Positions 59,549-64,000 of a stretch of 64,000 nt of DNA are shown here, in pieces. This DNA is from Cellulosimicrobium funkei. GTDB lineage: Bacteria > Actinomycetota > Actinomycetes > Actinomycetales > Cellulomonadaceae. The stretch lies in assembly GCF_004519295.1 (NCBI RefSeq), contig NZ_SOZH01000007.1, positions 265,055 to 329,054 on the forward strand, given 5' to 3'. The translations under genes were made by a program, and so were the position numbers. The notes beneath the pieces were generated by a model that was not told the origin of the DNA, searched no databases, and saw only the letters and a program-made list of their open reading frames with translations. The number at the start of each line of letters is the position of its first letter. The stretch's first letter is position 1.

Positions 59549-60394
59549 TCAGGCTCCGGGGAGGGCCCACCGCAGCAGCCGCGTGACCGCCTCGCCCGCG
59601 GGGTGGGCCCACCGTTGAGGCAGCCCCCGCACGCGCGGCATGCCCGCGCGCGCCCAGTCCGGCAGCGACGCGCGTGCGGCCACCGCGAGCCCCGCGTACA
59701 CCCGACGCACGGCCCACGGCAGCGGCGGCTCGACGAGGAGGAACCGCGCGGCGTCGAGCGCCGCCGGGGTGAGGCCGAGCACCGGACGGTACCCGGCGAC
59801 GGCGTCGTCCAGCTCGCGCACCGTGACCGGCACGTCCTCGACGCCCAGGGCGCGGCCGACCACCGCCGCCTGCGCGACGTACTCGTCGCACCCGGCGGCG
59901 CCGAGCGGGCGGTGCCCGAACTCCTGGTGCGCCACGAGGAAGCTCTGCGTCTCGGCGACGTGGACCCAGCGCAGCAGGTCCGGGTCGCTCGCGCGGTAGG
60001 GGCGGCCGTCGGGCGCGACGCCGCGGACCCGTTCGTGGACCGCCCGGACCGCCGCCACGGCGCCGGCGGCGTCGTCGGCCGTGCCGAAGGTCGTCGTGGC
60101 GATGAAGGTCGAGGTCCGCTGGAGGCGCCCCCAGGGGTCGCCCCGGTAGCCCGAGTGCGCCGCGACCCCGGCCATCGCGAGCGGGTGCAGGCTCTGCAGG
60201 AGCAGCGCACGCAGCCCGCCGACGAACATCGACGCGTCGCCGTGCACGCGCTGGACCGCGGACCCCGGCGGGAACCAGCGCGGGCCGGGCGTCTCGTGGA
60301 TGCGTGCCCGCGTCGCCGTGGCGTCCGGGCCCGCGACCCGCAGGAAGATGGCGCGCTCCGCCGCGCCGCGCACCCGCTCCGCCACCTGCGTCAT
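59549..60394 (-). CDS. DUF2236 (oxygenase MpaB / latex-clearing-like) family protein
   Basis: This 281-residue protein belongs to DUF2236, a globin-fold haem family that includes rubber oxygenase Lcp and MpaB. It contains WFPPGSAVQRVHGDASMFVG, LLLQSLHPLAMAGVAAHSGY with the family's conserved His, RLQRTSTFIATTTFGT, and WVHVAETQSFL with another conserved His. The reaction here is unknown. The ATG at 60394 lacks a good ribosome binding site, and starts further upstream are possible. It is divergent from the ArsR-like gene. Confidence 0.85.
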   Translation of the reverse strand: MTQVAERVRGAAERAIFLRVAGPDATATRARIHETPGPRWFPPGSAVQRVHGDASMFVGGLRALLLQSLHPLAMAGVAAHSGYRGDPWGRLQRTSTFIATTTFGTADDAAGAVAAVRAVHERVRGVAPDGRPYRASDPDLLRWVHVAETQSFLVAHQEFGHRPLGAAGCDEYVAQAAVVGRALGVEDVPVTVRELDDAVAGYRPVLGLTPAALDAARFLLVEPPLPWAVRRVYAGLAVAARASLPDWARAGMPRVRGLPQRWAHPAGEAVTRLLRWALPGA

Positions 60395-60466
60395 GCGCTC
60401 GATGCTCGCACCTCGCGCACGCCCCCGCTCCCCGCGCGGGCCGTCCGACAGATGCCAACATCCCGC

Positions 60467-60498
60467 TGCAAAGAAACTCTTGCAAAGAGTCGTTTGCA
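60467..60498. promoter_or_regulatory. ArsR-type operator candidates
   Basis: TGCAAAGA occurs at 60467-60474 and again at 60481-60488. TGCAAA (60481-60486) and TTTGCA (60493-60498) form a perfect dyad with a 6-base centre, 16 bases before the ATG at 60515. Confidence 0.5.
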
Positions 60499-60514
60499 TC
60501 GCTATGGCCGTCGT

Positions 60515-61129
60515 ATGCCCACCGACAGCGCACCGGCACCCGTCCCGGCCGAACGCCACCCCGCGCTCGGCCCCGCGCAGCTCAAGGCACTCGCGCACCC
60601 GTTGCGGGTGCAGATCCTCGACCTGCTCTCGACGCACGGCGCGCTCACCGCGAGCCGCCTCGCCGACCTCGTGGGCGAGTCCAGCGGGTCGACGAGCTAC
60701 CACCTGCGCCAGCTCGCGCGGCACGGCTTCGTCCGGGAGGTCGCGGGCCGCGGGACGGCGCGCGAGCGCTGGTGGGAGCGCCCGCCGGGCGGGTTCACGG
60801 TCGACGTCCCGCACGACGAGGAGGACGCCGCCGCCACGCTCGCGGGCGCGATGGTGAGCCGCGAGTTCGAGTCCGCGAGGGCGCGCAAGATCCAGGCGTT
60901 CCTCGAGCGCTCCCCCGAGCTGCCGACGCGGTGGCTCGACGGCAGCCGTCTGACGACGGCGAGCATGTGGCTCACCGCCGACCAGATGCTCGAGGTCGCG
61001 GAGGCGTGGGACGCGTTCGACGCGACGCTCCAGCGGTTCCAGGGCCAGGAGCAGACGCCCGGCGCGCGGCCCGTGCAGATCCACTTCAACGTCTTCCCGA
61101 CGATCGACGGCAAGGAGAACCCCTCATGA
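60515..61129 (+). CDS. ArsR-like winged-helix regulator
   Basis: This 204-residue regulator has an N-terminal winged helix of the ArsR/HTH_20 type (LKALAHPLRVQILDLLSTHG, SSGSTSYHLRQLARHGFV) and a C-terminal helical region that may bind a ligand. There are no Cys residues in the metal-sensing positions. The ATG at 60515 lacks a ribosome binding site. Its stop overlaps the start of a small protein gene (ATGA). Operator-like TGCAAA dyads suggest autoregulation. Confidence 0.88.
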   Translation: MPTDSAPAPVPAERHPALGPAQLKALAHPLRVQILDLLSTHGALTASRLADLVGESSGSTSYHLRQLARHGFVREVAGRGTARERWWERPPGGFTVDVPHDEEDAAATLAGAMVSREFESARARKIQAFLERSPELPTRWLDGSRLTTASMWLTADQMLEVAEAWDAFDATLQRFQGQEQTPGARPVQIHFNVFPTIDGKENPS

Positions 61130-61368
61130 GCGCGTACTCCCCCACCCTGCCCCGCACGGTCGAGCCCCGTGGCACGGACCGTCTGCTCGTCCTCGTGGGC
61201 TCCGCCCTGGCCGACCTCGGCCGCCGCCGCGCGGCCGCCCGATCCCGGGTGTCGACCACCCCGCGCGCCGCGGAGGCCGCCGTCCGCCCGGACGGCGCGT
61301 CGCTGCGCACGGCCGAGGACCGCACGCGCGACCGGGCCGCGCTGTCCCGTGCGTCCCTTCTGCCCTGA
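61126..61368 (+). CDS. Small Arg/Ala-rich protein of unknown function
   Basis: This 80-residue protein overlaps the regulator's stop by 4 bases and has AAGGAGA ahead of its ATG at 61126, which argues that it is real. It contains one moderately hydrophobic helix (RLLVLVGSALADLG) followed by RRRAAARSR, then a hydrophilic end. I recognise no family. It may be a small membrane-associated partner controlled by the regulator. Confidence 0.6.
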   Translation: MSAYSPTLPRTVEPRGTDRLLVLVGSALADLGRRRAAARSRVSTTPRAAEAAVRPDGASLRTAEDRTRDRAALSRASLLP

Positions 61369-61389
61369 TCAGGGGAATATTCCACCCTC

Positions 61390-61437
61390 CATGGGGACCG
61401 CTCCCCATGCCCTGAGCGACCCTGCCTCGGTTACCCT
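61390..61437 (+). promoter_or_regulatory. Small hairpin and putative -10 before the giant gene
   Basis: CATGGGGA (61390-61397) and TCCCCATG (61402-61409) form a perfect 8-bp hairpin that may end the ArsR operon. TACCCT (61432-61437) is the best -10 for the next gene, with a leader near 105 bases. Confidence 0.4.
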
Positions 61438-61550
61438 CGTCGGGGCGTTCTGCGGGCAGTCTGCGGGCACCGGAGCACCCGTTCCCCTCGTCACCGCCGC
61501 TCGGCGGGACCGGGAGGACGTGTGCCCCGCCCAGGCACAGAGGAGCACAG

Positions 61551-64000
61551 GTGGGTCTTCTCACGACCATCCGCGAGCATCGTCGTACCGTCGCGTCGGT
61601 GAGCACCGTGTCGGTGTTCTCGACGGCGCTGGTGGGCATGGCGCTGCTCTACGAGGGCGAGGCCACGGCGGACGTGGACCTCAACGACTCGGGCGTGTGG
61701 GTGACGAAGACGTCCGCGGGCCTGGTGGGGCGGTTCAACTACGAGTCCCAGGCGATGGACGGCACGCTCAACGCGGGCAGCGCGTCGTTCGACGTGCAGC
61801 AGGACGCGGGCCGCGTCCTCCTCGACGACCAGGGGACGAGCACGTCGTCCCCCGTGGACGTCGCCCACCTCAAGCTCACCGGGCAGATCCGCCTGCCGGC
61901 CGGGGCGCAGGTCGCCTCCGGCGGCGCGACGACCGCGATCCTCGACGGCGAGGAGGGCCTGCTGTGGGTCCTGCCGTTCGACGGCGCCACCTCGTTCGAC
62001 GCCGAGAAGCTCGACCCGACGGCCGAGGTCGGCGGTGACGGCGCGCTGACGGTGTCCGAGGACGGGACGGTCTTCGTCGCGATCCCTTCGACCGGAGCGC
62101 TCTGGACGGTCGAGACCACGAGCAAGGGCGCCGTCTCCGGCGACCCGGCGTCGACGTCCCTCCCGGTCGGGAAGGGCGCCGAGGTCGAGGTGACGGCCGT
62201 CGGTGACGAGCCCGTCGTCCTCGACCGCTCCGCCTCGCAGCTCGTGCTGCCAGGCGGCCGGACCGTCGCGGTCGAGGGCGCGGAGCAGGCGCGGCTCCAG
62301 CAGCCGTCCGCCGGGTCGGGCGACGTCGTCGTCGCGACGACCGACGCGCTCGTGACCCAGCCACTGAAGGGCGGCGACGCCCAGCGCCGCGCCGCGCAGG
62401 GCGTCCCGGCCGCCCCGGTGCGCCTCGGGTCGTGCACGTACGGGGCGTGGGCCTCGACCGGCCAGGTGATCCGCGACTGCGAGGGCACCGACCGCGACGT
62501 CGACGAGCGCCTCGAAGGGCTCGACCCCCAGACCCGCCTGGAGTACCGGGTGAACCGGCAGGTCATCGTGCTCAACGACCTGTCGGCGGGGACGTTGTGG
62601 ATGGCGGCGGACGAGTACCAGAAGGTCGACGACTGGGACGTCCAGATGCCCGAGGAGGCCGAGGGCGAGGAGGCCGACGCGGAGCTGACGAACCCGGAGC
62701 AGGTGGACCAGTTCATCGCGGACCGGTCCCAGCCGAACCGGCCGCCGCAGCCGAAGGACGACGCGTTCGGGGTGCGTCCGGGGCGCACGACGATCCTGCC
62801 GGTGCTGGGCAACGACGTGGACCCGGACGGGGACGTGATGACGGCGTCGCTCGTCGGGGACTCGCCGTCGAACGCGACCGTGCAGACCATCATGGGCGGC
62901 GCCGCGCTGCAGGCCGTGGTCCCCGAGGACGCCGAGGGCACCGGCTCCTTCCGGTACTCCGTGTCCGACGGCCGCGGCGGCGTCGCCGAGGCGGGCGTCA
63001 CCCTCAAGGTGTCCCCCTGGGGCGAGAACGCTCCCCCCGAGCAGACCGGTGACCCGGTCCTGCGCGTCGCCCAGGGCGGCGCCGCGACGATCAAGGTGCT
63101 GCCCTTCTTCAAGGACCCGGACGGCGACGACCTGTACCTCGCGTCGGCGGCCGCGACGGTCGCGGGCGACGACGTGCGCTCTCGCCCCGACGGCACGGTC
63201 GAGCTGCGCGACGGCGGCGGCTCGACCGGGCGCAAGATCGTGACCCTGCTCGTCTCCGACGGCGAGCTGTCCTTCGAGGGCAAGCTGCTGGTCGACGTGG
63301 TGCCGGGTCCGCAGCCGCCGGTCGCGGTGAGCGACCACGTGGTGGTCCCGGCGGGGCAGCCGGTGACGGTGGAGCCGTTGCGCAACGACACCGACCCGAA
63401 CGGGGACGAGCTGCGCCTGGCGTCGGTCTCGGAGTCCGCCCCGGCGCAGATCACGCCGAACTACGACGCGGGCACGTTCACGTTCCTCTCGATGGAGCCG
63501 CGCTCCTACGACCTGACGTACCAGGTGACCGACGGCCCGAACGCGACCACGGGCCTCGTCCGGGTCGACGTCCTGCCGCCGTCCGAGGCCGAGGGCGCGC
63601 CCGTCGTCGTCACCGACACCGCGCTCCTCCCGGCGGGAGGGTCCACGCTCGTGGACGTCCTCGCGAACGACACGGACCCCTCGGGCGGCGTGCTCGTCGT
63701 GCAGTCCGTGCGCGTGCCCGCCGACGCCGGCGTGTCGGTCGCGATCCTGGCCCACCAGATGCTGCGGGTGACCGAGATCCGGCGCCTGGACGCGCCGGTG
63801 ACGGTGGAGTACACCGCCTCCAACGGCACCGAGACCGCGACCGGCCAGGTGCGGATCGTGCCGGTGCCGGCGCCGACGCGGCTGCAGCCGCCGAACGCGG
63901 TCGCGGACGAGGTGACCGTGCACGCGGGGGACGTGGTGACGGTCCCGGTGCTGAGGAACGACACGCACCCGGACGGGTTGGAGCTGTTCCTGCAGCCCGA
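61551..64000 (+). CDS. Giant membrane-anchored protein with Ig/cadherin-like repeats, 3' end beyond window
   Basis: The first 816 residues are visible and the frame is open at the edge. A signal-anchor helix lies at about 14-36. Residues 40-290 form a beta-propeller-like domain with repeated GGxxTAIL and VFVAIPSTGALW strands. From about 405 on, repeats of roughly 95 residues each carry NDVDPDGD, KDPDGDD, NDTDPNGDE, NDTDPSGG and NDTHPDG, the calcium-binding-like signature of the Big_9/cadherin-like family. The GTG at 61551 follows GAGGAG. In actinobacteria such genes often precede moxR, DUF58 and transglutaminase genes; that is expectation, not seen here. Confidence 0.85.
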   Translation, partial: MGLLTTIREHRRTVASVSTVSVFSTALVGMALLYEGEATADVDLNDSGVWVTKTSAGLVGRFNYESQAMDGTLNAGSASFDVQQDAGRVLLDDQGTSTSSPVDVAHLKLTGQIRLPAGAQVASGGATTAILDGEEGLLWVLPFDGATSFDAEKLDPTAEVGGDGALTVSEDGTVFVAIPSTGALWTVETTSKGAVSGDPASTSLPVGKGAEVEVTAVGDEPVVLDRSASQLVLPGGRTVAVEGAEQARLQQPSAGSGDVVVATTDALVTQPLKGGDAQRRAAQGVPAAPVRLGSCTYGAWASTGQVIRDCEGTDRDVDERLEGLDPQTRLEYRVNRQVIVLNDLSAGTLWMAADEYQKVDDWDVQMPEEAEGEEADAELTNPEQVDQFIADRSQPNRPPQPKDDAFGVRPGRTTILPVLGNDVDPDGDVMTASLVGDSPSNATVQTIMGGAALQAVVPEDAEGTGSFRYSVSDGRGGVAEAGVTLKVSPWGENAPPEQTGDPVLRVAQGGAATIKVLPFFKDPDGDDLYLASAAATVAGDDVRSRPDGTVELRDGGGSTGRKIVTLLVSDGELSFEGKLLVDVVPGPQPPVAVSDHVVVPAGQPVTVEPLRNDTDPNGDELRLASVSESAPAQITPNYDAGTFTFLSMEPRSYDLTYQVTDGPNATTGLVRVDVLPPSEAEGAPVVVTDTALLPAGGSTLVDVLANDTDPSGGVLVVQSVRVPADAGVSVAILAHQMLRVTEIRRLDAPVTVEYTASNGTETATGQVRIVPVPAPTRLQPPNAVADEVTVHAGDVVTVPVLRNDTHPDGLELFLQP

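Noticed and set aside
1..64000. CRISPR arrays, tRNA and rRNA genes
   Set aside because: No regularly spaced direct repeats and no cloverleaf or rRNA-like stretches were seen on either strand by eye.

Overview
This 64 kb window comes from the chromosome of a very high-GC Gram-positive actinobacterium. The evidence is a mycothiol conjugate amidase (mca), a coproporphyrin-type haem pathway (chdC next to an Fe-S-type ferrochelatase), DUF4307, DUF5701 and DUF5997 proteins, a strong G/C bias at third codon positions, many GTG starts and many leaderless genes. The glycoside hydrolases and the gene order suggest the Cellulomonadaceae or Promicromonosporaceae (a Cellulosimicrobium-like organism is plausible), but I cannot prove the genus.

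Layout. 1-2 kb: haem synthesis (chdC, cut by the left edge, and ferrochelatase). 2-4.6 kb: a DUF2804 protein and a secreted alkaline phosphatase. 4.7-11.6 kb: an oligosaccharide uptake operon on the minus strand (GH13 glucosidase, lipoprotein binding protein, two permeases) and a LacI regulator. 11.7-17.1 kb: a plus-strand operon of GH20 hexosaminidase, N-acyl-D-amino-acid deacylase-like protein, D-serine dehydratase-like PLP enzyme and RidA, which reads as a D-amino-acid salvage route. 17.2-25.8 kb: an ATPase, glycerate kinase, MarR, uppS, a TrhA/hemolysin III protein, a nitrilase, mca and greA. 25.9-33.8 kb: a broken DUF559 gene, threonine dehydratase, an AI-2E family exporter, a MetB-type enzyme, an SDR, msrA and an aldo/keto reductase. 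33.9-38.8 kb: a CPBP-like membrane protein, a PAP2 phosphatase, an ArsR/SRPBCC pair, a GNAT enzyme, a LysR-type effector domain without HTH that carries an RGG tail, and DUF5997. 39.15-40.61 kb: a lower-GC insertion that holds only a large serine integrase and has cut the 5' end off a SelT/SelW-like gene. 40.7-49.2 kb: DUF2252, a methyltransferase, an FKBP, an alpha/beta hydrolase with its TetR regulator, cystathionine beta-synthase, DUF5701 and a Bax-inhibitor-1 protein. 49.6-53.7 kb: an ABC exporter translationally coupled to a two-component system. 53.8-59.5 kb: an RND efflux pump and an MFS transporter, each divergent from a MarR regulator. 59.5-64 kb: DUF2236, an ArsR-like regulator with a small partner, and the start of a huge membrane-anchored protein with Ig/cadherin-like repeats.

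The most unusual things are the integrase-only insertion with recognisable att sites, two families of intergenic hairpins that keep their outer arms while their inner stems change with compensation, a DUF559 gene stopped by one amber codon and flanked by two of these hairpins, an exact in-frame 66-bp tandem duplication in the GH20 gene, and a very regular leaderless promoter layout (TANNNT ending six or seven bases before the start codon) at more than ten genes. I see no rRNA, tRNA or CRISPR array.
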